Assembly: GCF_000372725.1 (NCBI RefSeq)
Contig: NW_005199194.1
Coordinates: 543,277-607,276, forward strand
DNA: 64,000 nt
Origin: Emiliania huxleyi CCMP1516
Lineage: Eukaryota > Haptophyta > Isochrysidales > Noelaerhabdaceae
Direction: 5' to 3'
The position numbers and the translations under genes are program-made. The first letter of the stretch is position 1; each line of letters opens with the position of its first letter. Under the pieces are notes generated by a model, which worked only from the letters and a program-made list of their open reading frames with translations, was not told the origin of the DNA and did no database searches. This document shows positions 9,509 through 19,378 of this stretch, piece by piece.

Positions 9509-11789
9509 TCACGCGAGGCCAGAGTGGCGCAACAGCGGCTCGGGGCTCGGGTCGCGGCCGCGGAAGGCGCGGAAGACGTCCGATGGGGCGGTGCCTCCGC
9601 CGAGCGCGAGCACCGTGTCGCGGAAGCGGCGGCCGACTTCGCGCACCGCTTGCTCGTCGTCGAGGCCGGCCTCCTCGAAGGCGGCGAAAGCGTCGGCGGA
9701 GAGCACCTCGGCCCACTTGTACGAGTAGTAGCCCGCGCTGTACCCGCCCGCGAAGATGTGGCCAAACGAGCAGAGGAAGCGGTCGTCGGGCAGCGGCGGC
9801 AGGACCGCGTAGCGCTCGGCGAGCTCGTGCTGGAGCTCGAACGGCGTCTGCTCGCCGCGCGGGTCGTACGTGTGGTGGAGGCGCATGTCGAGCGCTCCAA
9901 ACATGAGCTGGCGGATCATGCCCATGCCCGCCTGGAACGTCCTCTGCTCACAGAGCTTGCCGAAGAGATCCCGCGGCAGAGGCTCGCCCGTTTCATAGTG
10001 CTTCGCCATGCCCGCATCGTACACGGTCGCCGGATCATAGCACCAGTTCTCCATGAACTGCGACGGCAGCTCGACGGCGTCCCACTCGACGCCGGAGATG
10101 CCGGCCGCCGGCGCGTGCGCCACCTTGGTCAGCATGTGCTGCAGCCCGTGACCCGTCTCGTGGAAGAGCGTCGTGACTTCGTCGAAGGTCATGAGCGACG
10201 GCTTGCCGTCCACCGGCGGCGAGCCGTTGCACGTCAGGTACGCCACCGGCTTGCGGTCGAGCACCTTTGACCTGCCGACACAGACGCCCATCCACGCGCC
10301 GCCGCGCTTGTTCTCTGGCCGCGCGTACGGGTCGAGGAAGAAGGAGGCGAGGTGCTCACCGCTCGCCTCGTCGAGCACCTTGAAGAAGCCGACATCCGCG
10401 TGCCACACCTCCGCCTCGCCGTCGGAGCGGACAATCTCGACGCCGTACAGCCGCCTGCAGAGCCCGAACAGGCCGTCGAGGACGTTGTCCAGCGCAAAGT
10501 ACGGCCGCAGCTCCTCCTGCTCGAAGGTGAGGTAAGGTAAGGTAAACTTCTCCACACACACGAGGTGGTGGGGCAAGGGGGCGATCCTGCTCGAAGCCAA
10601 AGGTGTGCTCCGAGAGGCGCTCCGACCAGAAGGAGACGTCCCACAGCGCGAGCGCCGCGCCGTCGAAGCCGTTTGCGGTTGCAAACTCGGTCAGCTGCTG
10701 CAGCTCCTTTTGCGCGGCGGGATAGGCCTTGGCGAGAAGCATCTCTGTGAGGTCGTAGACGGCCTCGACCGACGGCGCCATCTTGCGCTCGATGCTCACC
10801 TCGGCGTAGCTGCCGAAGCCGAGGATGGACGCCTGCTCCTGCTTGATCTGCAGAATCTGCCGGATGAGCGGCGCGTTCACCTCGCCCGCGCGGGTCACAA
10901 AGGCGCGGTACAGCGCCTCGCGCACCGATCGGTCGCGCAGGAACTTCATCGCAGGCAAGTAGGACGGCATGTCGAGCCCGAGCCGCCACGGCCCGCTCTC
11001 CGCCGTCGCGCCCTCCTCCCCCTCCTCCGCCGCGCGCGACGCGGCGAGCGCGAGCGCCGACGGCGGCAGCCCGTCCACCTGCGCCGGCTCGGTGAGGGTG
11101 AGGGAGAAGGCCTTGGTCGCGTCGAGCAGGTTGTTGGAGAAGGCGGTGGAGAGCTCGGAGAGCCGGATGCGGTTGGCGTTGAAGCGCTCCTTCTCCTCGC
11201 CCTGCAGGCCGACGCCCGAGAGGCGCATCGACGACAGCGAGCTCTGCACGATCCGCTGCTGCGCCGGCTCGAGCGAGCCGTCATTCTCGAGCGCCTCGAG
11301 CGCCTTGAAGACCGCCTCTGACTGAGACAGCTTGGTGGTCGTCTTGACGACCTCGCCCTGCACCTCGCCGTGCGCCGCGCGCAGCTCGTCGCTGTTCTTC
11401 ACGCCCATCAGGTGGTTCACCACACCCCACGAGTACTCGACCGGCGCCTCGAGCTTCTCCAGCTCCTCAATAACCGCTGAGTACGAGACATCGCCGCTCT
11501 GCTGCAAACGCGATTCGAGCGACTCGAACTCGCTCTCCATCGACGAGAGCGCGCCCGACACCGCGTCCTTCACGTGCACCGCCTCGATGGCGCTGAAGAG
11601 CGGAAGGCTCTCCTGCAAAAGCAGCGGATTCTCGTTGACCAGCGCCTTCACGCCGAGGCTGCGCCTGCCGCCGCGAAGCAGGGCGGCCGACGAGCGGGCG
11701 AGCGCGGACACAGTGACACCCACGGTGCCCAGGCACGTGAGGCAGAGCATCGCCGGGGCTGTTGCGGAGAATTTTCGAGGAAAAGGCAC
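9509..11789 (-). CDS. M3-family zinc oligopeptidase (oligopeptidase A/thimet-like)
   Basis: Exons 11789-10587 and 10516-9509 encode 736 residues. The second exon carries the M3 signature FHETGHGLQHML (HExxH zinc site), followed by ELPSQFMENWC with the third zinc-ligand region. Other conserved blocks are EELRPYFALDNVLDGLF, RKPVAYLTCNGSPP, FGHIFAGGYSAGYYSYKWAE and LDMRLHHTY. The enzyme would cleave short peptides; an N-terminal hydrophobic/Arg-rich leader (about 45 residues) suggests organelle import, where M3 peptidases degrade presequences. The 70-nt intron is flanked by a 12-nt direct repeat (CTTCGAGCAGGA) and, placed to keep FEQEELRPYF intact, begins GA and ends AG. An alternative GT donor would add nine residues. 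Shares its upstream region with the divergent glutaredoxin gene. Confidence 0.9.
10526..10573 (-). mobile_element. Introner-like sequence inside the M3 peptidase intron
   Basis: About 44 bp of this 70-nt intron (CCACCACCTCGTGTGTGTGG, then AGAAGTTTACCTTACCTTAC) recurs almost unchanged at 29,780-29,823. Two near-identical intron-sized pieces at unrelated loci, one flanked by a direct repeat, fit introner elements. Confidence 0.6.
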
Positions 11790-11793
11790 GTCA

Positions 11794-11955
11794 ATAAAAG
11801 AATTTTACGCAAAAGCTCCCTCGCACAACACTGGGCACGGGACTGGCTCGCACTGGCACTAACACAGGTACACCCATAAAAGAATTTTACAACAAAACTC
11901 CCTCGCACAACACTGGGCACGGGACTGGCGCGCACTGGCACTAACACAGGTACAT
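11794..11955 (-). promoter_or_regulatory. Repeat A, two tandem copies, 5' of the M3 peptidase gene
   Basis: Two roughly 80-bp copies, period 82 bp. In gene orientation each reads CTGTGTTAGTGCCAGTGCGC, then CCAGTCCCGTGCCCAGTGTT, then GTGCGAGGGAG and TGTAAAATTCTTTTA. Related copies precede the ankyrin gene, the methyltransferase-helicase gene and the BEACH gene, each in the gene's direction. It could be a shared 5' leader, promoter module or short transposon. Confidence 0.6.
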
Positions 11956-11985
11956 ACACCACTGGAGCCGCCTAAGCGACTCCCG

Positions 11986-12090
11986 TTTGTGTCTGTGTGT
12001 CGCTCGTGCGTGTCGTCATCATCTGTCTAGCGTCCACCCATACCGCGTTGGTGTCCAGTCCGAGCCTGGCTGTTCTTCACCTTTCTACCT
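11986..12090 (+). repeat. Repeat B copy 1, 105 bp
   Basis: Begins TTTGTGTCTGTGTGTCGCTC and ends CACCTTTCTACCT. Copy 2 at 42,030-42,134 has the same length with about two differences. A diverged inverted copy lies in an intron at 57.85-57.95 kb. Both plus-strand copies lie upstream of plus-strand genes. Confidence 0.85.
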
Positions 12091-12253
12091 ACCTACCTAC
12101 TCCCGTGTTCCCGGGCATTCACACTATATTCCTCTGAGATAATACTATATTTCGCCGCCACCGCGGCGCGCGCGCTTTATCCGCGCGCTATATTAGTAGA
12201 GCCAAACTTGTGTTCTTGTTTTGGGTCAAACTTGTTACAGCTCAGCGAACGCG

Positions 12254-13441
12254 ATGCGGCCTCTGCCTAGCCTCCTGCTCCTATGCGCGAGCTACGGCGT
12301 GACCGCTATCGCGTATGGCTTCCCCTCCGGGAAGCACGGCCTCGACTACTGCATCGCCGAGGCCCCGCGAGACACACGCACCGCTGACAGTTATGGTGAG
12401 GCGGCCGAGCCGGCCTCTTGAGGGCACGGGCATGCTGCCGCTCACTAAGGGCAATGGGAAGGCGCTCACAGTGCCCATCGAAAGCTTGCTCCTCGGCCTG
12501 CTCGGGGACTTCCCGGTCGTGCTTTTCATTGATGGCACCATTCTCGCCCCCAATGACCCAGCATCTGCCGAAGCTGTCCGTGTCCTACAGGATGCTGGAG
12601 TGTGTTACAAGGCGGTCGATTGTTCGGACGAACGATGCAACACGGGCGCACGTGAAGTTGTGGCTGCCTTGAGCCGCAACACTTTGCTGCCGCAGATTTA
12701 CGCTCGTGGCTGGGTTGGTGGCATCGAGGAGCTCAAGAGCGAGGCTGGGCGGCTAGCCACAGCCCAGCTCGACCCTGTGGCGAGCGAGTGCAATACGCCC
12801 ATCAGCCATGAGCAATTGCGCGATCTAATATCGCACGTGTGCCGCGCCTCCTCATTCGCTCGCGCGAGGTTGAGGGTCGGCCAAAAGGAGGTTGGTGCTC
12901 CTCCTCTAGGCGCCCATCATGCTGTTTATGAAGGGATCGCCCAAATCTCCACGGCGCCCCCCCCCCCCCCCGCCCCGCCCCTCCCCCCCCCCTTCCCGAA
13001 CTCTCCTCCAACTCCCAGGTTCTAGCTTGACGCCCAATGTAGGTGCGGCTTCTCGCGCCAAATCTGCGAGATCCTTCAAGCTGCGAAGGAGAGCAGACGC
13101 ACACGGACAGCGCCGCGCTGGCCAGAAAGACCGCATTTGTCCTTCCCCCTTTGCTTAGGTCGATTACTCGTCGTTCGACATATTGGAGAACGAGGAGGTT
13201 CGGTGAGCAAAATGTGGCGAAACACAACCAGATGAGCCAGATAACGCACGGCACTCATCCAAGACGCCGCGCCGCACAGGAAGGGCCTCAAAGAATACAG
13301 CAAGTGGCCAACATACCCTCAGCTGTACGCCAACGGTAAGCTACTTGGCGGCCTTGACGTAGTCACGGGGACGGCCGCAATTGACTTTTGCAAATTAATT
13401 TTTTTCATCTCGACCCAGCTCGGGAATCGGCGCGGCATTAC
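12254..13441 (+). CDS. Monothiol glutaredoxin with two Grx domains (PICOT/Grx3-like), secretory or plastid leader
   Basis: Exons 12254-12395, 12472-12836, 12910-12953, 13043-13088, 13159-13202 and 13280 onward. Introns are 70-89 nt with donors GT, GT, GC, GA and GT. Splicing yields a signal-like leader ([20 protein letters not shown]), then a first Grx fold without the CGFS cysteine ([16 protein letters not shown] ... [17 protein letters not shown]), then a canonical second one: [69 protein letters not shown] Grx proteins bind glutathione-ligated Fe-S clusters and serve cluster transfer. The active site exists only if the GC donor at 12954 and the GA donor at 13089 are used, which is strong evidence for those splice sites. 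The 3' end is unclear: the frame runs on, or an intron from 13347 ends near 13418, into the duplicated module. Confidence 0.85.
12954..13042 (+). other. GC-AG intron with long poly-C tract in the glutaredoxin gene
   Basis: 89 nt beginning GCGCCCC and ending AATGTAG. Removal joins SPKSPR to CGFS exactly and restores the glutaredoxin active site, so this is one of the best supported non-GT donors in the window. Confidence 0.8.
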
Positions 13442-13446
13442 TCAGC

Positions 13447-14145
13447 TGTTAGATCACAAGGAGGAGGAGCCCGAAACGGGCAGCGGGGAGGCTGCGGCAT
13501 TGGCCGCGCCCCTGCGCGGCCTGGCGTCTGCGCCAGATTGCGCTGGCACAACGGACAGGGTCACTTCTTTTTTCGACACTCTCCGCCCCGCTTGCAACGC
13601 GACAACGGCTTCACCATCTTCATCAGCGGCCTTCATCCTGGCCTACCGGCCTCCTGACCCGTTGAGTGTCGGGCCTCCCGGCGTGATATGCGCCCGCGGA
13701 TACGCCACAATCTGGCCCGCCGGATACGATGAACCCAACCTTCTCCAGCAATTCGGCTGCTGGCTTCGGCGATGGCGGCGGTGCGGGCGTATGAGAACAT
13801 CGAGGCGTGTCGCTGCCGGGCTGGTGGCGATGTCCGGGACGTGCGCTCCTGCCGGGACGTGCGCTCCTGGGCGGAAGTCTGCGCGGCGGCTCGCGCGAGT
13901 AGGTATGCGGCGGAGGATGCGGCTGCGGCGGCTCGCGCGGCGGCGGAGGCAGCGGCGGAGGTGGCTGAGGCGGCGAAGGAGGAGGAGCCCGAAACGGGCA
14001 GCGGGGAGGCTGCGGCATTGGCCGCGCCCCTGTGCGGCTTGGCGTCTGCGCCAGGCTGCGCTGGCACAACGGACACGGTCACTTCTTTTTTCGATACTCT
14101 CCGCCCCGCTTGCAACGCGACAACGGCCTCATCATCTTCGTCATC
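13447..14145 (+). repeat. Direct duplication of about 165 bp
   Basis: The segment starting GGAGGAGGAGCCCGAAACGG at about 13,461 recurs at about 13,978 with roughly 90% or better identity over about 165 bp. Both copies keep the same frame ([40 protein letters not shown]). Copy 1 is fused to the glutaredoxin 3' end; copy 2 lies in the ORF 13772-14224. Confidence 0.85.
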
Positions 14146-14382
14146 CTTCCTCTGGAAGGCGGCGAACGCGCTGCAGAACAAGCTGACGCGGGCCCAGTAC
14201 CTCGATGAGGTGACCAGGAGGTGACTTGGACCACCAAGAGCTGGCTGGGGCTGCAGAAGCAGCGCATCTCAGTCGTTCTTCACACGGCAATCGCAGAGCA
14301 GATTGTGAATGAGCTTGCCTGTGGCGAGGGCGGTCGAGTGCACGGAGCTAAGTGCCTCGCCGTCCTCGCGGGAGTCGCTTAG
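13772..14382 (+). CDS. Hypothetical Ala-rich protein carrying the duplicated module
   Basis: An ORF from 13772 reads [15 protein letters not shown], a long Ala/Glu helix, then the duplicated [18 protein letters not shown] module and [20 protein letters not shown], and stops at 14224. An 11-nt imperfect tandem duplication (GAGGTGACCAG/GAGGTGACTTG) lies at that stop. In the shifted frame a coding-like tail continues ([37 protein letters not shown]) to a stop at 14382. So either the short ORF is right, or a recent 11-nt duplication broke a longer gene. It may also be a distal part of the glutaredoxin transcript. No domain recognised. Confidence 0.4.
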
Positions 14383-14480
14383 GCGGCTCCCGTGGTGTAC
14401 CTGTGTTAGTGCCAGTGCGCGCCAGTCCCGTGCCTAGTGTCGTGCGAGGGAGTGCTTGTAAAATTCTTATCCTGAAATTC
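14366..14480 (+). promoter_or_regulatory. Repeat A copy 5' of the ankyrin gene
   Basis: Starts with a near-palindrome (GGGAGTCGCTTAGGCGGCTCCC without break is 22 nt; its arms are GGGAGTCGC and GCGGCTCCC), also present in the M3/glutaredoxin intergenic region, then CTGTGTTAGTGCCAGTGCGC and TGTAAAATTCTTA. It ends about 110 nt before the ankyrin start codon, in the same direction. Confidence 0.55.
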
Positions 14481-14590
14481 TTTGTTCCGCCGTTTAAATT
14501 CTTTTTGCCGCCGGGGCTACAGGTAAAGTTGTACCGACACAGCCTGACACTGTGATAGTGCGCCGCAACAAATTCTTTGAGCGGTGCACC

Positions 14591-17389
14591 ATGGTCAAGC
14601 AGAGGTCAAACAGAGCGGGCGCCGCGGGCGCCACACCCAGATCGCGCTTCATCAACAGAGCGGAGCTGCAAAAGGCGATCTTGGCGCAGGACGTCGCCGC
14701 CGCACGGGTCTGCCTCGACAGCGGCATCAGCCCAGACACCAATATGACCGACTACGCCTGCCATGCGCTTGGTTTCGCAGCGCAGGACGGCGCCATCGAG
14801 ATTGTTCGCCTGCTGATCGATCGCGGCGCAACTGTCAACTTGCCGTGCGGGCCGAACGGCGTAGGGAACGCGCTGTTGCAGGCGTGCCAGGGCGCTCAGT
14901 CGGAAGTCGCGGCTCTTCTGGTCGCGAGCGGTGCGGACACCACTCTGAGCAACGGAGACACGATACTCAGCAACCTGATCACCACTGCAAACGCGTTGAA
15001 TGAGCACCTGGTCTCCGGGAGATCCCCGCAAGCGGCCAACGGTGGGAGGTCCCAGCAAGTGGTCCACGACCAGCGGACAGCGATCGCCCAGTTGCTGGGA
15101 CTCGCCTCCGACAGCCTGAAGGCCGACGTCGAGAAGGCCATCTCGCCGCTCTCCGTCAGCGAGGCGCTCTACGAAGCTGCCCTGGCCGGCTGGCTCTGGC
15201 TGCTCGAGCAGATGCTGAAGCATGGCGCAGACGTCGCGTACTCTCGGCAAAACGGAGCCCACCCTCTGTACATCGCCTGCAAGGAAGGGCACGAGAGCTG
15301 CGCGAGAGCGCTCGTCGCCGCGGGCGCGGACCCGAACCAGGTCAAGGCGGGCGGCTGGACGCCGCTGCTGCTGGCCGTGCAGGACAGCCATGTCGGCTGT
15401 GTGCGCGTGCTCATCGAGGCGCGTGCCGACCTCGACCACTGCATCGACCCTCAGCCGGCCGGCAACACCACATGCGCGGTGATGCACGCTGTTGCGGCGC
15501 CCGTGCACGCCGAAGGAGAAGGCGCCGCGGCCGATGAGAAGGGCCACCAGGCCCTCGCCCCCTGGAGGTGAGGGGTCAGGCTCTCTGCGTTCTTTGACCG
15601 TGTGTCGGTGGTGGTGTGTAGGTCCTCGCGCTCCTCCTCGAGGCGAGGGCCAACCCCGACACCGCCTCCGCGGCGAGCGGCCACACGGCGCTGTCCAGCG
15701 CCTGCTCCACCGGCCTGGAGAAGTGCGCGCTGCTCCTCGAGTGCTATGGCGCCCGGCGCCACACGGCTCACAGAGTCCCGGAGGTGCGGGACACGCGCGC
15801 ACAACATGCACATGCACATGCACATGCACATACACGTGCATGCACATGTGCATGCACATGCACATGCACACTGCACATGCACATGCAAACACCAACATGT
15901 ACAACAGGCGCTGTCCGGTGGCGAACTCGAGACGATCGAGGTCGACCAGCTCGCCTCTGTGGCCGAGTTGGTCGACTGTGGCATGCGCGACTTCATGCTC
16001 GACACGTCTGACTGGGTCTCGCCGCTGCCCTTCTGGCTTGTGGCGCCACTCGCCCGCACCCGCGCCCTGCTGCGCGACGGCGCGGAGACGTGGCCGGCGA
16101 GTGCGAGTGCCAGGAGCCCTCCCCGCACCTCCTCGGACCCCTTCCACAGGCGCAGACGTGTTTGCCACCCTCGAGCTCCCGCGGCGCTGGAGGGACGCGC
16201 GCCGCGACTGCCACGCGACGCCGATGGCCGACGCGCGCGCGTGGCTTGCGGGCAAGCGCGTCGGCGCGCTGTGGCCGTCGCAAGCCGACAGCTGGTCGGA
16301 GCCGGGCAGGCGCAGCGCGGTCGAGGGGCGGGTGGAGGAGGCGCACGTCACCGCGGCCGCGGCGCTGCTCGTCGAGGCGCGAGAGCGGTGGCCTGTCCAC
16401 AGCACAACACGTGAACAGCGTCGCTCCACAGCAACCGCCCGCGCTAGGCGTGCGAGTGGTCGCCGAGGTCGCACTTGCCTCTTCCCGCCGGCTGTGGGTG
16501 TGAACGGCGCCTCTTCCACGGCCCTCCTTCTCGGGGACAGGTCGCACGCCCTCTTCCCGCCCCAGATGCGAGCCCGCGCCTGCGACCTCGCCTGGCTCGG
16601 CCACTTGGCAGCCCGCGCCCTCGAGGCGCTCGCCGAGGAGCGCGCATTCGATGCGATCATTGGCGAGCGTGCTGTCGACCCGAGCCGGGGCGTGCTGCGA
16701 GCTGTCGAGTGAGCCTTCTCGGAACGCTCCGCTAGGCGAGCGCGCCGTCGAGCTGGGCGTGCTGCGCGAGGCAGAGGTGGACACTGGCGGGCTCTTGCTG
16801 TGAACAGCGCCTCTTCACAGTGCAGCGTGTGGATAGGCGGAGGTGGACGCGCTGACCGACGCGATCGCCCGCGGCAAGCTGAGCGTGCGCGACGCGCTGC
16901 AACAGCACCGGCCCGCGGTGGCGGCGCTGGACCCGGCGTGCGTCGCTCGTGCGCCGCACTTCTCCGCCGTCGCGCTGCTCGACGCGTGGCGGGACCGCAT
17001 CATGCCGCAAGCGCTGCGGCGCGACGACCGGGCGCTGTGGTATTGCTCCCCCGGCCATGGGTCGATGCAGGCGGCTAGCCAGCTCTCGGACGCGCTCTAC
17101 ATGTCGAGCCCGCCGGCCAGACCTTGTCCTGAGATTTTGTGCCTTCCTTTGACTCATCGCTGTTTCCCTTCTTAGGTCGAGTCGCCAGCCGGCCCGTTGG
17201 CTCGGTGGCACCACGGTCCTGATCTCTGGAGTCAGGAGCGCTGCCCACGCGCACCTCAACGGCACGACGGGCACTATCCGCGACATGTTCCCGACCGCGA
17301 GCGGGCGCTGGCCAGTCCGGACGGACTGGGGCGTGCTCGCGCTAAAGCCGGAGAACATCGCGCCGGCTGGCCTGGAGGCTTTCCGCTGA
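14591..17389 (+). CDS. Ankyrin-repeat protein, nine exons
   Basis: Exons 14591-15502, 15622-15783, 15908-16079, 16150-16380, 16448-16497, 16566-16662, 16736-16770, 16837-17102 and 17176-17389; total 2,139 nt, frame closed, 712 residues. The start ATG is in ACCATGG. Ankyrin repeats occupy about residues 25-350 (CHALGFAAQDGAIEIVRLLI, HPLYIACKEGHESCARALV, WTPLLLAVQDSHVGCVRVLI, HTALSSACSTGLEKCALLL). A helical region follows, and the C-terminus has the algal 'HLNGTTG ... GRWPV ... ALKPENI' module also typical of MYND/ankyrin proteins. Donors are GT, GT, GC, GA, GT, GC, GC, GT. Introns 16663, 16771 and 17103 start with a copy of the next exon's start, and three introns share an internal GTGAACAGCGCCTCTTC-like sequence. 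Partner and role unknown; ankyrin proteins bind other proteins. Confidence 0.75.
15798..15897. repeat. (CATGCA)n microsatellite in an ankyrin-gene intron
   Basis: Alternating purine-pyrimidine ACATGC units through most of the 124-nt intron 15784-15907. A similar tract fills the BCH-gene intron at 58.0-58.1 kb. Confidence 0.85.
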
Positions 17390-18080
17390 GCGCGTTGAGG
17401 CGGAGTGCGTGTGCGCGGAGTGGCGGAGATGGGAGAAACAGGCTCAGACAGAGGCACCCGAGATGGGAGCGAAACAGGGTACACAGGCAGAGCCAGAGGG
17501 GCACCCCCCACCCGCGCATGGTGTACGCGGTGTGCATCTTTAGACATGTGACGTTCGTAAAAATGGCTAAATGGCAAAACGGGGACCTGGTCAGTCGGCG
17601 TGAGAGGTGAGTCGCTCAAACCGGCTCAAAGGCTCACGCGCGCGTCCTCTCGTCGGAGAGGACACGCGCTCTCGTCCGACGGCTCCACCCGCCAAAATCG
17701 GCTCTCGCGGCTATTCCTAGCCCACGAACGGCTGGGGGGTGCCCACCACATGCTAGGGGGGGGGTCCGACCCCCCGCAGGGGGAATGTGGGGTACCGCGG
17801 CGCGGGCGCGGTGGCGCGCAGAGATGCTGGCCACGCTGCTCGACCGGCCCCGTGGCCGTGGGGAGGAACGGGGCGGACTGCGGGGATCGGCCTCTTACAC
17901 CGCCCTTCCTTGCAGCGAGCCCCCTCCAACCCACCCGCGCTAGGTCTCGGGGGACGCAGGGGTCAGCCCCGCGCGACCTCGGGAACTAGCCGGGGCAGTC
18001 GGAGAAGGGGCAACTCCGTGCACTGACGGTCGGCCGTCAGAAACCACGCCTGCGTGGATCGCGTCACACCAATCCTCGCT
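17390..18080. other. Intergenic, no supported gene
   Basis: Between the ankyrin stop and the C repeat I see GC-rich sequence with short G runs (17,755-17,780) and frames open on both strands but without recognisable protein content. Confidence 0.4.
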
Positions 18081-18126
18081 ACCCAACGCGGCCAAAGGAT
18101 ATCCACCTCGAGAACCTCGAGAGCAA
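17937..18126 (+). mobile_element. Repeat C copy 1, about 190 bp
   Basis: Begins GCGCTAGGTCTCGGG and ends CACCTCGAGAACCTCGAGA. It matches 41,595-41,780 at roughly 90% identity. Here I find no clear flanking duplication. Its right end runs into the 3' part of the minus-strand Ser/Pro/Arg ORF. Confidence 0.75.
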
Positions 18127-19200
18127 GGCATACACACCGGTGTGTGTCCGAAGCACGACGGCGTCCGCATCCGGGTGTTCACTCGCGTAGACGACATGCT
18201 CGTCCTTCTGGAAGCGGGGCTTCTCAGCCCGAGGGCCTGCGGTGACGCTGTGGTCGCCCGCCGCCGCCACGCCGCTCTCGCCGCCGCCGCCGTCCTCCGC
18301 GGCGACGGCGCCACCACCCGCGGTGTCGACCGCGGTGTCGACGGGCATCTCGCCCGCGTCGTCGTCGTGCTTTCGGCGGCGGTCCTCCCGCGCGGAGGGC
18401 GGATGGCGCGGCTCCCTCTTGCGTTGTGGGCGGGCCTCTGGCTGCGAGGGCGATGGCTGCGAGGGCGATGGCGAGGCAGCCGTGCCGCTCGGCTCCGACG
18501 GCGATGCGACCGCCTCCGAATCGGGCGGGGTCGGCTTCGAGACGGGCGGGGGCGCCTCCTCGGGCGGGGGGGGGGAGGGCGCACGGGGCGCGCAGCTTGG
18601 CTCGCGGGAAGACGCAGTCTCCTCTCCCTGCGCCGAGCGCGACCTCGCCTGCCGTGATCGTGATCGTCGCCGAGCTCGCTCCCGCGACCGCCCATCACCG
18701 CGGCGCTGGGCGTCTGCCTTCGCCGCCGCCGCCGCCTTCGCCGCCTTCGCCGCCTTCGCCGCCGCCGCCTCTTTCTGCACCCTCTCCGCCTCTGCCTTGG
18801 CGGCCTTATCGGCGATCCTTCGGCTAGTCCGCCCAATCTCTCGCGATGGCGCGTCCGACTTAGGCTGGCTCCGGCGCGCACTGCGTTGTTGAGCGCCGCC
18901 GGCCCTGAAGTGGAAGAGCGAACCGAGGGAGGTGCTGCTCGGGCTGCTGCTCGGGCTGCTGCTCGGGCTGCTGCTCGGGCTGCTGCTCGGGCTGCTGCTC
19001 GGGCTGCTGCGAGGGCTGCTGCGAGGGCCCCTGCTCGGGCTGCTGCTGCTGTGAGGGCTGCCGTGAGGGCTGCTGCTCGGGCTGCTGCTCGGGCTGCTGC
19101 TCGGGCTGCTGCTCGGGCTGCTGCTCGGGCTGCTGCTCGGGCTGCTGCTCGGGCTGCTGCTCGGGCTGCTGCTCGGGCTGCTGCTCGGGCTGCTGCGAGG
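18079..19200 (-). CDS. Ser/Pro- and Arg-rich low-complexity protein (uncertain)
   Basis: On the minus strand a frame is open from the 12-bp repeat (reading Ser-Ser-Ser-Pro) through RRSQPKSDAPSREIGRTSRR, an Ala/Lys helix (KEAAAAKAAKAAK), an RS-like block (RSRERARRRSRSRQARSRS), Pro-rich and acidic stretches, to QKDEHVVYASEHPDADAVVL and a stop at 18079. The internal Met is at 18780. The last residues come from repeat C, so either the insertion truncated the gene or an intron starts at about 18,133 (GTGTGTATG). RS-like composition suggests a nuclear RNA-linked protein, but no domain is certain. Confidence 0.4.
   Translation of the reverse strand, partial: PRSSPSSSPSSSPSSSPSSSPSSSPSSSPSSSPSSSPSSSPSSSPHGSPHSSSSPSRGPRSSPRSSPSSSPSSSPSSSPSSSPSSSPSSTSLGSLFHFRAGGAQQRSARRSQPKSDAPSREIGRTSRRIADKAAKAEAERVQKEAAAAKAAKAAKAAAAAKADAQRRGDGRSRERARRRSRSRQARSRSAQGEETASSREPSCAPRAPSPPPPEEAPPPVSKPTPPDSEAVASPSEPSGTAASPSPSQPSPSQPEARPQRKREPRHPPSAREDRRRKHDDDAGEMPVDTAVDTAGGGAVAAEDGGGGESGVAAAGDHSVTAGPRAEKPRFQKDEHVVYASEHPDADAVVLRTHTGVYALLSRFSRWISFGRVG
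18926..19200. repeat. 12-bp minisatellite (GCTGCTGCTCGG)n
   Basis: About 22 units with a few variants (GCGAGG, GCTGTGAGG). It has no stop in several frames: Ala/Arg on plus, Ser/Pro or Gln/Pro/Glu on minus. Confidence 0.9.
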
Positions 19201-19378
19201 CGAGCCTTGTGCCTGGAGGCCGGGAATCTTACAACTAGAAAAGAAGGTTCAACCGCACGGGGGCGGTCGCCGCCTGTCGCCGCAGGCCGTGTGCGGGTCA
19301 GGTCCTAGCCAGCAAACCGTTGCGTCCTTATTTTTCCGTTGCGCTCCACGCAGCCCAGTGAGTGAGCATCAGCACGCC

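Noticed and set aside
13500..14186. 228-residue plus ORF continuing from the glutaredoxin frame
   Set aside because: After about residue 75 it becomes Arg-rich and runs antiframe through the second module copy, where the frame at 13772 is clearly the coding-like one.
15798..15897. CATGCA tract as a CRISPR-like or regulatory array
   Set aside because: Simple microsatellite without spacers, located inside an intron.
17600..17960. Possible tRNA or structured RNA in the GC-rich palindromic stretch
   Set aside because: Short inverted pairs exist (GTCCTCTCGTCGGAGAGGAC) but no cloverleaf, anticodon arm or conserved box is present.
18886..19308. Plus-strand Ala/Arg repeat ORF
   Set aside because: Direct product of the 12-bp minisatellite, which is open in several frames; no non-repeat coding part.
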